Source: a virus
Direction: 5' to 3' (one strand)
IMG/VR virus record: IMGVR_UViG_3300031276_000004
Coordinates: 1 to 44,180 of that record
Length of the DNA: 44,180 bases
Numbering within the stretch: position 1 is the first letter of the stretch; the number at the start of each line of letters is the position of its first letter. Positions 6,335 to 14,728 of the stretch are shown in pieces. The translations under genes were made by a program, and so were the position numbers. The notes beneath the pieces were generated by a model, which did no database searches, was not told the origin of the DNA, and was given only the letters and a program-made list of their open reading frames with translations.

Positions 6335-7536
6335 TTCACCTCTATTTCACTCATAAATCCAGTATTTTTTTCAAAGTTAGAGAAATAATTACCAGGATTA
6401 CCATTTCTTCTTTTTACTATTGAGTGTTTTATTCTGCTGGTATATTTCCCAGGTATTTCAACATTACTCAAAAACATTATTATGTCTGCGTCCTGTTCAA
6501 TATCCCCAGAGTCTTTCAAATCTGACAATCTTGGATCAGGATTAGCCCGATTTTCTATTTCTCTATTCAATTGCGCAATGGCTATTACAGGAGTAAGATT
6601 AGTTGCAGATACAGACTTTAACGTTCTGCTTATATACCCCACCTGTTCATTACGCTTTTGACCATGTCTGCATCTTACAAGCTGAAGATAATCTACAAAA
6701 AACATTTGAATACCGTATTTTTTGATCATATTTTTCATGTCTAATTTCATTGCATCTATATCATTTATACCATCTGTCATGTCTTTTACAATGACTAATC
6801 TTTTTTCGAAAAAATATTTTGCATCTTCGATTCTTTTTTTCTCATTTTCATTAAGAAGTCCCATAGAATACATTTCATAATTCACCTGAGCTATAAGACA
6901 TACAAGTTGCTTAACGTATTTTTTCTTTGGTACTTCCAACTCATATATACAAACAGGTATCTTTTTTATTCCTGATTTTATGTTCCAGTTTCTTATGAGC
7001 GTAGTTTTCCCGACACCCGGGCGCGCAGCAATAACAATCAACTCTTCTTTTCCGAATCCATTTTGAAAGAAATCAATTCCAATATCTATATACTCGTCTT
7101 TATCTTCAAATGATTTTTCTCTGATTATATCAATAGCATTGCATTTTTTTGACTTAACATTTTTGATCAAAACGTTTTTTTCAACATTGTTTTGAAGCTC
7201 TTCTAATGTTATTTCGTTTCTCTTGTATCTGTCAAATTGAATTTTTGTATTTTCTTGAGAATAATAAGATATATATTTTTGCAAATACATATCAAAGCTG
7301 TTATATTCGTATTCAATTTCGTTAATAATTTTCATTACAAAAGAATAATCAAGTTTGTTCTTTTGGAAAATATCTGATATCATATATACATCTGAAATAT
7401 CATTATCATGTACCTCAATTAACGAATCGTAGTATTTTTGATACTTAAAGAAAATATTACCAAACTCGTTTAGCTTAAGAAAACATTCATTGCTTATTAG
7501 GCAGCATCCAAATATAATATTTTCAATGTCTTTCAT
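6331..7536 (-). CDS. DnaB-like replicative helicase
   Basis: 401 aa. An N-terminal helical domain (~1-100) and a linker precede a RecA-like ATPase domain. Walker A is ARPGVGKTT at 171-179, Walker B FFVDYLQL at 279-286. The arginine-rich C-terminal motif includes IKHSIVKRRNGNPG. DnaB helicases unwind the fork as hexamers on the lagging strand. The replisome organizer at 17328 is its likely loader or recruiter. Encoded directly after the KilAC gene. Confidence 0.92.
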   Translation of the reverse strand: MKDIENIIFGCCLISNECFLKLNEFGNIFFKYQKYYDSLIEVHDNDISDVYMISDIFQKNKLDYSFVMKIINEIEYEYNSFDMYLQKYISYYSQENTKIQFDRYKRNEITLEELQNNVEKNVLIKNVKSKKCNAIDIIREKSFEDKDEYIDIGIDFFQNGFGKEELIVIAARPGVGKTTLIRNWNIKSGIKKIPVCIYELEVPKKKYVKQLVCLIAQVNYEMYSMGLLNENEKKRIEDAKYFFEKRLVIVKDMTDGINDIDAMKLDMKNMIKKYGIQMFFVDYLQLVRCRHGQKRNEQVGYISRTLKSVSATNLTPVIAIAQLNREIENRANPDPRLSDLKDSGDIEQDADIIMFLSNVEIPGKYTSRIKHSIVKRRNGNPGNYFSNFEKNTGFMSEIEVK

Positions 7537-8109
7537 TTATGCCTCGAACAAACTTAATATAAAATCTCTTCCAATTCCAGTCCATTTACGATAATATACT
7601 ATTCTGCCGTTTTCAAGTTCATCCTGTTTAATTGATACGTATCCTTTTTCTGAATAATTAGCAGACAATACCCACGTTCCATTTACTTTATACTGCATTC
7701 CTTTTTCTTTTAGTATCAAGTTTAATTCAGCAGCCGATCTTAAATTTAATTCTTTTGCGATTTCTGAAGATGTGTATAATTTTCCTGAATGAATTAACTT
7801 TTTTATATGATTTTCTTTTTCTTCATTTTCTTTTTTAAGTGCTTTTATTTTTTCTTGTTGTAAAATAAGAGCTTGTTGTATAATCATTTCTTTTTCTAAA
7901 TCAGTTTTAGGAAGCTCGGAATTTTTTCCTAGGTTGAGCTTTATTACTGTTATTTGTTTTTCATTTAAATATGTTTTAACTCCATTTTTAAAACAATCTG
8001 GAAATAAATTTTTACCTATTTTTCTAATAGTACTTTCGTCTTTTTTAAGTATTTCAGAAACTTCTTTAACTGTCATAAATTTTTCATTATTTTTTGTTAT
8101 TTCTTTCAT
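7537..8109 (-). CDS. KilAC-domain antirepressor-like DNA-binding protein
   Basis: About 190 aa. The N-terminus has a MerR/excisionase-like HTH (MTVKEVSEILKKDESTIRKI). A coiled coil spans ~75-105. The C-terminus matches the phage antirepressor KilAC domain (GKLYTSSEIAKELNLRSA...IGRDFILSLF). Start chosen at ATG 8109, with AAAGGA 6 bases upstream; the ATG at 8124 lies inside that region. KilAC proteins control phage gene expression or replication. Here it is coupled to the helicase, so a replication role is as likely as antirepression. Confidence 0.8.
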   Translation of the reverse strand: MKEITKNNEKFMTVKEVSEILKKDESTIRKIGKNLFPDCFKNGVKTYLNEKQITVIKLNLGKNSELPKTDLEKEMIIQQALILQQEKIKALKKENEEKENHIKKLIHSGKLYTSSEIAKELNLRSAAELNLILKEKGMQYKVNGTWVLSANYSEKGYVSIKQDELENGRIVYYRKWTGIGRDFILSLFEA

Positions 8110-8120
8110 ATTATATCCTT

Positions 8121-8609
8121 TCAATTATAATCCATATTCCTTTCAATCTGCTCTTTTGTTATCTGCATATTATCACAAAAATATTGAATACAATCATCAT
8201 AGAACTTTTTGAAATCATCCTGATCCATTTCATCAAATGCAATACTGGAGACATCTTCAATCACCGTCCCGTTTGGTAATATTTTTTGTTCTAATGGAAG
8301 AAAGGCAAATTTCATAACATACACCAAAACATAAGACTCATTTTTGAATCTTTCGATAAGTTTGTCAATAACATTTTTTTCAACTGGAATAATATCAAGT
8401 ATTCCATTATCAACCATCATCCTGCATATTGCAAAAAATTTTCTATGGTGCATTAGATTCCTTGATTTTGTGATAGTAGCTCGAAACGGAGACCCAAGCT
8501 TATTGAATTGTTCAACGTCACTTGAAATCATAGGGACCGCTACGTTTACGGCCCCTTGCTCCACAGCTTCTTTAATTGTCATTTTTAAAAAAACTATTTT
8601 TTTTGGCAT
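8121..8609 (-). CDS. DUF1367-like phage protein
   Basis: 162 aa. The block SRNLMHHRKFFAICRMMVDNG matches the RN-x2-HHRKFFAL core of DUF1367-type phage proteins found in recombination/replication modules. Biochemical function unknown. ATG 8609 with AGGGTT upstream. It lies between the SSB and KilAC genes, which supports a replication-associated role. Confidence 0.7.
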   Translation of the reverse strand: MPKKIVFLKMTIKEAVEQGAVNVAVPMISSDVEQFNKLGSPFRATITKSRNLMHHRKFFAICRMMVDNGILDIIPVEKNVIDKLIERFKNESYVLVYVMKFAFLPLEQKILPNGTVIEDVSSIAFDEMDQDDFKKFYDDCIQYFCDNMQITKEQIERNMDYN

Positions 8610-8618
8610 TTTGTAACC

Positions 8619-9107
8619 CTAAAACGGTATGTCATCACTTAACTGCTGGTTATCCATTTGTTGCCAGGAAAACTGATTGTTAATATTATTAGCATTCTGC
8701 TGAGGAACACTATTTTGTGGTTGTTGATAATTTCCTGGTTGTTGTGTGTTTTGTGGATATTGTGTGTTTTGTTGCTGTCCGTTTTGTTTCGATCCTAAAA
8801 AATGAACACTAAAAGCGTTAATTTCAACTTTTGATTTTATTTGTCCAGTAGACTGGTCCTGCCATCTGTTTTGTCTAATGCTACCAGTAACAGCAATTTG
8901 ACTACCTTTTTTCAAATATTTTTCACAATTAACAGCCTGAGTCCCCCATACGTTTACATCAAAATAATTGACGTATTCTGTTTTATTAGCAATCGAATTA
9001 TTTGCTATAGAGAATTTTGTAACAGGTGTTCCGCTTGCTGTATACTTAATTTCAGTATCTTTTGTTAACCTTCCAATAAGTATAATTTGGTTTAAGTCAT
9101 TTGACAT
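8619..9107 (-). CDS. ssb: Single-stranded DNA-binding protein
   Basis: 162 aa. An N-terminal OB fold (~1-105, NQIILIGRLTKDTEIKYT) is followed by a Gln/Asn-rich flexible tail and the acidic tip DDIPF, the docking peptide of bacterial SSB. It coats single-stranded DNA and recruits partners such as the Rad52-like annealase just upstream. ATG 9107 with GGAGTAAATA upstream. Confidence 0.95.
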   Translation of the reverse strand: MSNDLNQIILIGRLTKDTEIKYTASGTPVTKFSIANNSIANKTEYVNYFDVNVWGTQAVNCEKYLKKGSQIAVTGSIRQNRWQDQSTGQIKSKVEINAFSVHFLGSKQNGQQQNTQYPQNTQQPGNYQQPQNSVPQQNANNINNQFSWQQMDNQQLSDDIPF

Positions 9108-9116
9108 TATTTACTC

Positions 9117-9587
9117 CTATTTTAGTCTAAATTGTTCTGGTAAAATTGGAGGGTTCCACGAGAACCATTTACCAGTTTTTGTTTTTGCTTTGTATTTAGC
9201 TTTACCATTAACTATGACAGCAAAGGTTGTGGGGAGTTTATAAAGATACCTTCCTATACCCCATTGAACTGCAGCCCGTTTCATACTATCAGACAAACCA
9301 CCTTTGGTACCCTCTATGTTTGTGTTGTCTGCTCCGTCCCATTTTGTGACCCATTCATTGTTTATCCGGATTGATATTCCGCATAATTGAGAGCTACCTT
9401 TCCAGTCTCTGTATTCATTTTTCCAATTTTCAGGGCCACAAACAAAATCAAGTCTATCCATTATTGCACGGTTTGTGATATAAGCTAGACATAAAGCCCA
9501 TATTTTACCACCTGACTCTCCAGATTGCCCTATCCTCCATTCAATATCATTTTCGGGAAATAGCGCGTGAAGCTGTTTTAATTCCAA
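9117..9587 (-). CDS. Rad52/Rad22-like single-strand annealing protein
   Basis: 156 aa. Contains the Rad52-family core: helix with YITNRAIMDRLDFVCG, strands around WKNEYRDW and SIRINNEWVTKWDGAD, and the SDSMKRAAVQWGIGRYLY helix. Phage members anneal complementary strands in recombination. It starts at TTG 9587, with AAAGGAG 6 bases before it. Together with SSB and the PD-(D/E)XK exonuclease it makes a recET-like pathway. Confidence 0.9.
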   Translation of the reverse strand: MELKQLHALFPENDIEWRIGQSGESGGKIWALCLAYITNRAIMDRLDFVCGPENWKNEYRDWKGSSQLCGISIRINNEWVTKWDGADNTNIEGTKGGLSDSMKRAAVQWGIGRYLYKLPTTFAVIVNGKAKYKAKTKTGKWFSWNPPILPEQFRLK

Positions 9588-9641
9588 TTTTTACTCCTTT
9601 TATTGATAAATTTTGTTTAATATATTTCCTATCTAAAACTA

Positions 9642-9893
9642 TTACTCCTCATTAAAAAATTCTACAATTACTTTTTCATCTGGAGGAAGAATTTTAACTA
9701 ATTTGTCATATGTAGATGTATTATCCCAAAAATAACCATTGGTTAAATTAAAATAATAACCATCTTTTGTTTTAAAAATATAATGATCATTAAACCCATA
9801 ATTATTATTTAATATTTTTCCAACTGAATTTTTCGGCATATCAGCCATTTTAATAATTTTTTCCGCTTCTGGGTTGTTTATAATTCTAAGCAT
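9642..9893 (-). CDS. Hypothetical protein, 83 aa
   Basis: ATG 9893 with AAAGGAGTAAAT upstream. Small, predicted alpha/beta, aromatic-rich (YYFNLTNGYFWDN), no cysteines or membrane segment. It lies between the annealase and exonuclease genes. Function not recognised. Confidence 0.65.
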   Translation of the reverse strand: MLRIINNPEAEKIIKMADMPKNSVGKILNNNYGFNDHYIFKTKDGYYFNLTNGYFWDNTSTYDKLVKILPPDEKVIVEFFNEE

Positions 9894-9904
9894 ATTTACT
9901 CCTT

Positions 9905-10633
9905 TTATTTTCTATTTTTTGCACGATTATTATTTAATCGTCTTTTTTTAACTGTGTAATAATAAGATAATAATAACAAAAAAGCTTGTAATTTGTATTT
10001 ATCTGTGACAATTTTATATTCGAGCTCTGACTCCCTGGAAATTCTTAAAATTGAACAATCATCATATTTAATTGTATCATATTTAAAGTCTTTTGTCCAG
10101 TGCGCATTATCCTGATTGAATTCAATTTTATATGTTCCAGACATTGACTCCCTGGCGTGTTTGTAGAAATTTACCTGCATTCTGTGTGTGTCATAAATAT
10201 ATCCAGACGTTTTTAAATCAACTATAACTTTTCTTCCTGAAAGATCAATAAAAGAAAAATCAAACGTTCCTGCACAACAGTCCTTTTCATGAACTATAGG
10301 CTTTTCACTTTCAAGGAATTCTTTTACATGATCTTTCTGCCAGAAAAAAAACTTCATAAACATTGATCTTATCTGCTTATCATAATCTTTTAATAACTCT
10401 TTTGTACTTCCATGTTTTCCTTTTATTTTCATCTTAATAAAACATTCAATTAAGTTATGAAGTTCAGAACCTATTGAAGCGGTACTATCTCTATTAATCT
10501 TATACCCGTCTTCTTTTCCAATCTTTATAGCTTCTCTTCCTATCCAATTATAAAAATTTTCACCTTTTGCAAGCTCGCCAAGTATAATACTAGGGGACGG
10601 ATATTCAATTCCATTGATTACATATCTGCTCAT
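9905..10633 (-). CDS. PD-(D/E)XK exonuclease (RecB/Cas4-like fold)
   Basis: 242 aa. Nuclease core: helix with SELHNLIECF, then CCAGTFDFSFIDL with the catalytic Asp, then KVIVDLKTSG giving the D-x-K pair, and a later MQVNFY-type QxxxY motif. This order is typical of phage recombination exonucleases that resect ends for an annealing protein. ATG 10633 overlaps the preceding stop. Confidence 0.85.
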   Translation of the reverse strand: MSRYVINGIEYPSPSIILGELAKGENFYNWIGREAIKIGKEDGYKINRDSTASIGSELHNLIECFIKMKIKGKHGSTKELLKDYDKQIRSMFMKFFFWQKDHVKEFLESEKPIVHEKDCCAGTFDFSFIDLSGRKVIVDLKTSGYIYDTHRMQVNFYKHARESMSGTYKIEFNQDNAHWTKDFKYDTIKYDDCSILRISRESELEYKIVTDKYKLQAFLLLLSYYYTVKKRRLNNNRAKNRK

Positions 10634-10971
10634 TTTTTATGCCTACTTGATATTTTTTCGAAATGCTTATTTCTGTACAATTTCCAGCTAGCACCAGTTT
10701 CTGTTAGTCCGTATGTAAGATGTTTACATATTCCATTTTTCCCATTACGAGGATCATAACAACTGCAATTATTTTTTCCGCATTCAGGCTCCCAGTAAAA
10801 AATATCATTACCACAATAACGATTCTCTTTGTTTGAAACTTTCATTTCAATAATAACAATATAATCTTCATCATCTTCTATATCGTCAACTTTATCAACA
10901 CATTCTTTTAGTTCTTCGCATGAATAGAAAGAATCATATTTTTTTCCGTAAAAAAACTTTTGTTTACTCAT
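10630..10971 (-). CDS. Hypothetical Cys/His-rich protein, 113 aa
   Basis: AAAGGAG lies 5 bases before ATG 10971. The second half holds C-x5-C-x-C and ICKHLTYG, suggesting a zinc site of SWIM-like spacing. The first half is very acidic. No firm family. It directly precedes the exonuclease gene with overlap, so it may be an accessory of recombination. Confidence 0.6.
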   Translation of the reverse strand: MSKQKFFYGKKYDSFYSCEELKECVDKVDDIEDDEDYIVIIEMKVSNKENRYCGNDIFYWEPECGKNNCSCYDPRNGKNGICKHLTYGLTETGASWKLYRNKHFEKISSRHKK

Positions 10972-11175
10972 TTAAACTCCTTTTTTATTATACCAGCTAG
11001 TAATAAAACATCCAGCTAATACAAGTATGTTTATCACAGGAATAAACGATAAAATTAAAAAAGTTATAATCATTGGATAAAAATATTTTTGTGTTATTTT
11101 TTTTGTTAATAAATTTAATAATAACATAACAAAAATAGAAACACAAATAATTAAATAAAATAACAATAAATTCAT
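10972..11175 (-). CDS. Small two-helix membrane protein
   Basis: 67 aa with two strong hydrophobic segments (~2-22 and ~33-58) separated by a basic turn (LLTKKITQKY). Topology is like small phage inner-membrane proteins and some holins. The position within the early operon argues against a lysis role. An overlapping frame at 10997-11245 is less likely because it lacks a ribosome binding site. Confidence 0.55.
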   Translation of the reverse strand: MNLLLFYLIICVSIFVMLLLNLLTKKITQKYFYPMIITFLILSFIPVINILVLAGCFITSWYNKKGV

Positions 11176-11396
11176 TATTTACCCCACCTTCCAGTAACAA
11201 AAAACAATATCTTATCAAAAATGTTAAAATAGTCTGATTTTTCAACCCAGGAATTTAATTGTACATTTTTCCTTTTTTCCTTAAGCAACTTAAAATTACT
11301 CATTTTGTCTTTTTTAACAGGTTTGCATGTAAAGCAAATAACCTGTCTGTTTTTGTAAGAATGAATACAATTTGAACATGATTGTATATTTTTCAT
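11175..11396 (-). CDS. Small Cys-rich basic protein, 73 aa
   Basis: SCSNCIH and ICFTCK provide two C-x2-C knuckles at the N-terminus, a likely zinc ribbon. The C-terminus is basic and aromatic. ATG 11396 follows GGAGAGAAG and overlaps the preceding gene by 4 bases. Function unknown. Confidence 0.6.
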   Translation of the reverse strand: MKNIQSCSNCIHSYKNRQVICFTCKPVKKDKMSNFKLLKEKRKNVQLNSWVEKSDYFNIFDKILFFVTGRWGK

Positions 11397-11797
11397 AATC
11401 TTCTCTCCAATATTTCGCAGGATTTTAAAATAGCCTGATATTTTGCTTCATTTTTTGATTTAAAATCATCTGTACTTTCATATACAAAATCACCTGTTTC
11501 AGTTGAAAATAATTGAAATTCATAATACATAATAACGTTTCTTATTTCAATTTCAATACCATTATTTTCAAAAAAATCTTCCAACAATCCATAAAGCATA
11601 GAAAACGGTAATACTTCATAATGTGAACTTCCATTACAATCATAACACCCGTCAAAATCAGTCTGCATATCTATTTGATCATAACAAATATCAAAATAAA
11701 AATTACCAAAACTATTATTTTTTAAATATTCTTTTATCTTTGAAAATACTTTTTGGTGATTATGGTGTATTTCTTTTGTTAATTCTGTTACTGTCAT
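11393..11797 (-). CDS. Hypothetical phage protein, 134 aa
   Basis: AAAGGAG lies 5 bases before ATG 11797. Alpha/beta composition with an acidic centre and a helical C-terminus (KNEAKYQAILKSCEILERRL), resembling conserved early phage proteins of unknown role. Overlaps the deaminase end by 4 bases. Confidence 0.65.
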   Translation of the reverse strand: MTVTELTKEIHHNHQKVFSKIKEYLKNNSFGNFYFDICYDQIDMQTDFDGCYDCNGSSHYEVLPFSMLYGLLEDFFENNGIEIEIRNVIMYYEFQLFSTETGDFVYESTDDFKSKNEAKYQAILKSCEILERRL

Positions 11798-12249
11798 TTC
11801 AACTCCTTTTCAATAGAATGTTTATTCCAGTCAATCTCAGGAAAATATTTAATAATTTCACCAGCTCGATTTCTCAAAACTACATTGAATATACCTGAGT
11901 TTATAATCATTGCCTGGCACATATCGCATACAAAGTCATGGCCTACAATATACATTGTAGACCCTTTTATACTGATTCCATTTTTCGCAGCGTTAGAAAT
12001 AGCGTTACATTCTGCATGACTCCCTACAGCTTTACATTTTTCAAGCCGTGTTCCTGAAATGATTTTGTTTTCTTCTCTATAACAAAACCCTATATCAGTA
12101 CATTTTTTCCGAAAACCAGGAGATGTGTTAAAACCTGAACTAATAATATTTCCATTTTTAACTATTATTGCTCCAACATTAGCCCTTAAGCATTTTGATT
12201 CAATTGCGATACTATCACAAATATTAAGATAATAATTGTCTGTTTTCAC
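11794..12249 (-). CDS. dCMP deaminase
   Basis: 151 aa from GTG 12249, which has AGGAG 5 bases upstream. Zinc site: H78-A-E80 (SHAECNAI) and C108-x2-C111 (VCDMCQAM). It converts dCMP to dUMP and so works with the dUTPase just upstream and the phage ThyX to supply dTMP. The same frame stays open upstream to ATG 12354 (inside the dUTPase gene), adding one transmembrane segment. A membrane-anchored isoform is therefore possible. Confidence 0.88.
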   Translation of the reverse strand: MKTDNYYLNICDSIAIESKCLRANVGAIIVKNGNIISSGFNTSPGFRKKCTDIGFCYREENKIISGTRLEKCKAVGSHAECNAISNAAKNGISIKGSTMYIVGHDFVCDMCQAMIINSGIFNVVLRNRAGEIIKYFPEIDWNKHSIEKELK

Positions 12250-12331
12250 ATAAGCTCCTTTCCTAAAAACAACCCAAAAAACCGCAAATATTAAAGACAA
12301 TAAAATCCAAAAAATTGCATAAAATATAATA

Positions 12332-12751
12332 TTAGTAATCACCGCTTGACCCATATCCTTTCGATCCTCTGTCTGATTTTGATAATTCCTTGACATGGAT
12401 AAAATCAATATCTTCAATACGAACCGGCCTAATCTGTGCGATTTTCTCACCTTTGTTAATATTAATAGAACTACCAGTCATATTATGGATAATTACCCCA
12501 ATTTCTCCACGGTATCCGCTATCAACTTCACCGCCTCCAGTAATTATACCTTGTGATGATTTGCCTGATCTTGGTCTTATTAACATACCCCATCCTTTTT
12601 CAGGTTCAATATGTATTCCTGTGCCGACAACACATGTAGAAAGGTTGTTAACATGATAATCATTGTTTGAAAACACATCATAACAATTATCAGACTTATT
12701 ATTTTTTCGAGGCATTAACGCGCCTTTTTCAAGAAAAATTTTACAAATCAA
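12332..12751 (-). CDS. dut: dUTPase
   Basis: 139 aa. All five trimeric dUTPase motifs are in order: NCYDVFS (1), RPRSGKSS (2), GEVDSGYRGEIG (3), GEKIAQIRP (4) and RGSKGYGSSG (5, the flexible P-loop-like arm). It hydrolyses dUTP to dUMP, prevents uracil incorporation and feeds ThyX. The start is TTG 12751 with GGGGGT 5 bases upstream; a later ATG would cut motif 1 short. Confidence 0.93.
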   Translation of the reverse strand: MICKIFLEKGALMPRKNNKSDNCYDVFSNNDYHVNNLSTCVVGTGIHIEPEKGWGMLIRPRSGKSSQGIITGGGEVDSGYRGEIGVIIHNMTGSSININKGEKIAQIRPVRIEDIDFIHVKELSKSDRGSKGYGSSGDY

Positions 12752-12788
12752 TTTTTACCCCCATTTTATAATAAAAAATAAATTATAT

Positions 12789-13001
12789 TCAAAAAAATAT
12801 TCTTCCTCCTCTAAATCCACTTTTTCTTCTTACTTTTTCTTCTAATTCTTTAGTTCGCGGATTATAATATATATAATGTGATTTCTGAGTATCTCCATTA
12901 TACACTTTACCACTTCCGTTTAATCTCCCGGAAATACATTTTAACTTAATTGTAACTTGTCGTTTTTTTATACGCAAAATATCAAAAAGTTTTTTGATCA
13001 T
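12789..13001 (-). CDS. Hypothetical basic protein, 70 aa
   Basis: Lys/Arg/Gly-rich, with predicted beta-strands and the end RRKSGFRGGRIFF, suggesting nucleic-acid binding. ATG 13001 follows AGGAATAATT and overlaps the end of the zinc-ribbon gene 12982-13161. Not assigned to a family. Confidence 0.6.
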   Translation of the reverse strand: MIKKLFDILRIKKRQVTIKLKCISGRLNGSGKVYNGDTQKSHYIYYNPRTKELEEKVRRKSGFRGGRIFF

Positions 13002-13161
13002 AATTATTCCTATTATTTTTCATAAATTTTAAAAAATCATTATAACATTTTTTGCATAAATAAGTGTTTGTATTTCCAGGATATATAATCCAAACACTCT
13101 CTTTATCATTATTTTTAGTTTCTTTTCCACATCTATCACAATAATAGATTATTTTTCTCAT
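12982..13161 (-). CDS. Small zinc-ribbon protein, 59 aa
   Basis: ATG 13161 follows AAAAAGGATAATTATT. The protein has two knuckles, YYCDRCGKE near the start and LCKKCYNDF in the second half, 25 residues apart: a classical zinc ribbon. Its end overlaps the next gene by 20 bases in another frame. The spacing and strong ribosome binding site make it real. Probably binds nucleic acid or protein. Confidence 0.65.
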   Translation of the reverse strand: MRKIIYYCDRCGKETKNNDKESVWIIYPGNTNTYLCKKCYNDFLKFMKNNRNNYDQKTF

Positions 13162-13196
13162 AATTATTATCCTTTTTTTTATATTTACATAAAATC

Positions 13197-13370
13197 CTAA
13201 TATCTATTTTGACTATTCCTGGTAACCGTAGGAGTTGAACACTTCCAAACACTTATTACATTGTTCCATGTTACAATACCACCGCAATTATTACATTTCC
13301 AATTATAATAATGTTCTTTAATTTCTTTTGTTATTTTAACATCATTTCCACATTTACATTTTACTATCAT
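13197..13370 (-). CDS. Small zinc-ribbon protein, 57 aa
   Basis: Start at ATG 13370 (MIVKCKCGND), 10 bases after GGAG, preferred over a GTG at 13409 that has no ribosome site. Cysteines CKCG and KCNNCGG form a two-knuckle ribbon. Function unknown. Confidence 0.6.
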   Translation of the reverse strand: MIVKCKCGNDVKITKEIKEHYYNWKCNNCGGIVTWNNVISVWKCSTPTVTRNSQNRY

Positions 13371-13392
13371 TATTTTTTCACTCCATTTCTTT

Positions 13393-13662
13393 TTATAATC
13401 TTCTTCCACAAAATGGACAAAAATTTATTTTTATTTTTTCTCCATGATCTAAACAATCACAATCTGGACCAGACAATCGCAAATAACCCCTGTCTATATA
13501 GACAAATACAGACTCGTTAAACGAATCTAATTCCCCCCATGTCATATCTATTTTATTATCAAATGAGAGCGCTATGATATCATTAATTTTTAATACTTCA
13601 TCAATTAATATGAAATTATTATTATTATTCTCTCTACAATACACACATCCAATATTATTCAT
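13393..13662 (-). CDS. Zinc-finger protein ending CPFCGRRL, 89 aa
   Basis: Start ATG 13662 lies 8 bases after GGGAG and overlaps the upstream stop. N-terminal CVYC and C-terminal CPFCG are separated by ~70 residues and probably join in one zinc site. A C-terminal CPFCGR is common in small phage and plasmid proteins of Lar-like type. Role unknown. Confidence 0.6.
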   Translation of the reverse strand: MNNIGCVYCRENNNNNFILIDEVLKINDIIALSFDNKIDMTWGELDSFNESVFVYIDRGYLRLSGPDCDCLDHGEKIKINFCPFCGRRL

Positions 13663-14129
13663 TGTTTTAGCTCCCATTTACATTTTTCTGAAACACAATC
13701 ATCTTCTATTATAGAAAAACACTTACAATTAGCGCAACATTTCATTTTTTCAATTTGTTGTCTTTGATTTTTTAAAAGTTTATTCATTTCGTGTATAGTT
13801 ACATTTTTTATTGTTAATTCTTTTAACAATTCTTCATTTTCTTTTCTCATACGTTCAAGCTTAGTCATTATCTTGCCACTTAGACTTTTATTTCTCGTAT
13901 CTGTTATATCTGAAACTAATGATCTTGCTCTTGACATATCCTGTTTTAATTCTTCATTTTCTGATTCTAATATTCTTGATTCTGAAAGCATTGCTCCTGC
14001 CATATTTTTTATTTGGGTTAAACATTCATAAGTTCCATCAAGAAGTTTTTCTTCAAACATTTTTATTCTTTTTATTTTGTTTGATAATTCTTCAAAAATT
14101 GGTTTACAAGTATCTTCACTTAACTTCAT
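13659..14129 (-). CDS. Coiled-coil protein with C-terminal Cys cluster (family member 2)
   Basis: 156 aa. Several heptad-rich helices (ESENEELKQ, RKENEELLKEL) end in MKCCANCKCFSIIEDDC...C-K-WEL, the same tail as the protein at 4937-5251. ATG 14129 follows GGAGGATATTAAAA. It is probably elongated and oligomeric with a terminal zinc site. Function unknown. Confidence 0.65.
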   Translation of the reverse strand: MKLSEDTCKPIFEELSNKIKRIKMFEEKLLDGTYECLTQIKNMAGAMLSESRILESENEELKQDMSRARSLVSDITDTRNKSLSGKIMTKLERMRKENEELLKELTIKNVTIHEMNKLLKNQRQQIEKMKCCANCKCFSIIEDDCVSEKCKWELKQ

Positions 14130-14178
14130 TTTTAATATCCTCCTTTTTTTTTAGTGCAGTCAAAACAATTTATCATCA

Positions 14179-14376
14179 TCAAATCCTTGCATCATGTATA
14201 AAAACGGAACATTTTTTCATTTTTTCAATTTCTTTTTTTAACTCTTCATTTTCTTTTTCTAATTGTTCTACTTTTGGAATATATTCCATTTCCAGTGTTT
14301 GAGATATAGATCTATCGCAACATCCACCGGTGCTTAGATAATTTGCATGTTCTTTCATTTCTTCACTTAATTTCAT
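14179..14376 (-). CDS. Short coiled-coil protein (family member 3)
   Basis: 65 aa from ATG 14376, with AGGAG 8 bases upstream and ATGA overlap with the previous gene. The N-terminus MKLSEEMKEH resembles the start of member 2 (MKLSEDTCKP), and LEKENEELKKEIEKMKKC matches the family's coiled coil, but the protein stops just where the Cys cluster would begin. Possibly a truncated paralogue. Confidence 0.6.
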   Translation of the reverse strand: MKLSEEMKEHANYLSTGGCCDRSISQTLEMEYIPKVEQLEKENEELKKEIEKMKKCSVFIHDARI

Positions 14377-14528
14377 CACAAAACTCCTTCTGGCAAATCT
14401 TCATCATCTAACATGCCTGTTTTAATATATTTATCTTCGTCAAAATAATCCAGGAAAATTTCATCAGGATCATTTTCATCTAAAATCATGTTTTTCCAGA
14501 TTTCATCTGTTATAATTAGCACGTTCAT
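14376..14528 (-). CDS. Small acidic protein, 50 aa
   Basis: ATG 14528 overlaps the upstream stop as ATGA, and its own stop overlaps the next ATG the same way. Strongly acidic (DENDPDEIFLDYFDEDK). A DNA-mimic or protein-binding role is conceivable but unsupported. Confidence 0.55.
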   Translation of the reverse strand: MNVLIITDEIWKNMILDENDPDEIFLDYFDEDKYIKTGMLDDEDLPEGVL

Positions 14529-14728
14529 TTTTTATTTCTTAAAATAACATGTTCTAAATCATTTTGATATAAAAAATAATTATAATCAATACTTTTATAA
14601 TTTAATTTAACAACAAGATTTATATCAAAGTCTAAATTACAATCATCCCATGTACCATTTGAATACATAATTTCATCAAATTCTAATTTTGTTCCGTTTT
14701 TATCTTCAAAAATATCTAATGTTTTCAT
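14525..14728 (-). CDS. Hypothetical protein, 67 aa
   Basis: Begins at ATG 14728 after AAAGGAGCTTAA and ends in an ATGA overlap. Acidic, mostly beta-strand, no motif recognised. Second-tier early gene in the cluster downstream of the 15663 promoter. Confidence 0.6.
   Translation of the reverse strand: MKTLDIFEDKNGTKLEFDEIMYSNGTWDDCNLDFDINLVVKLNYKSIDYNYFLYQNDLEHVILRNKK

Noticed and set aside
10997-11245. Overlapping 82-aa frame
   Set aside because: It lies out of frame over two genes with good ribosome sites and has none of its own.
13200-13240. tRNA T-arm in the end of a zinc-ribbon gene
   Set aside because: A GTTCAA-like loop is present, but the flanking bases do not form a 5-bp stem.
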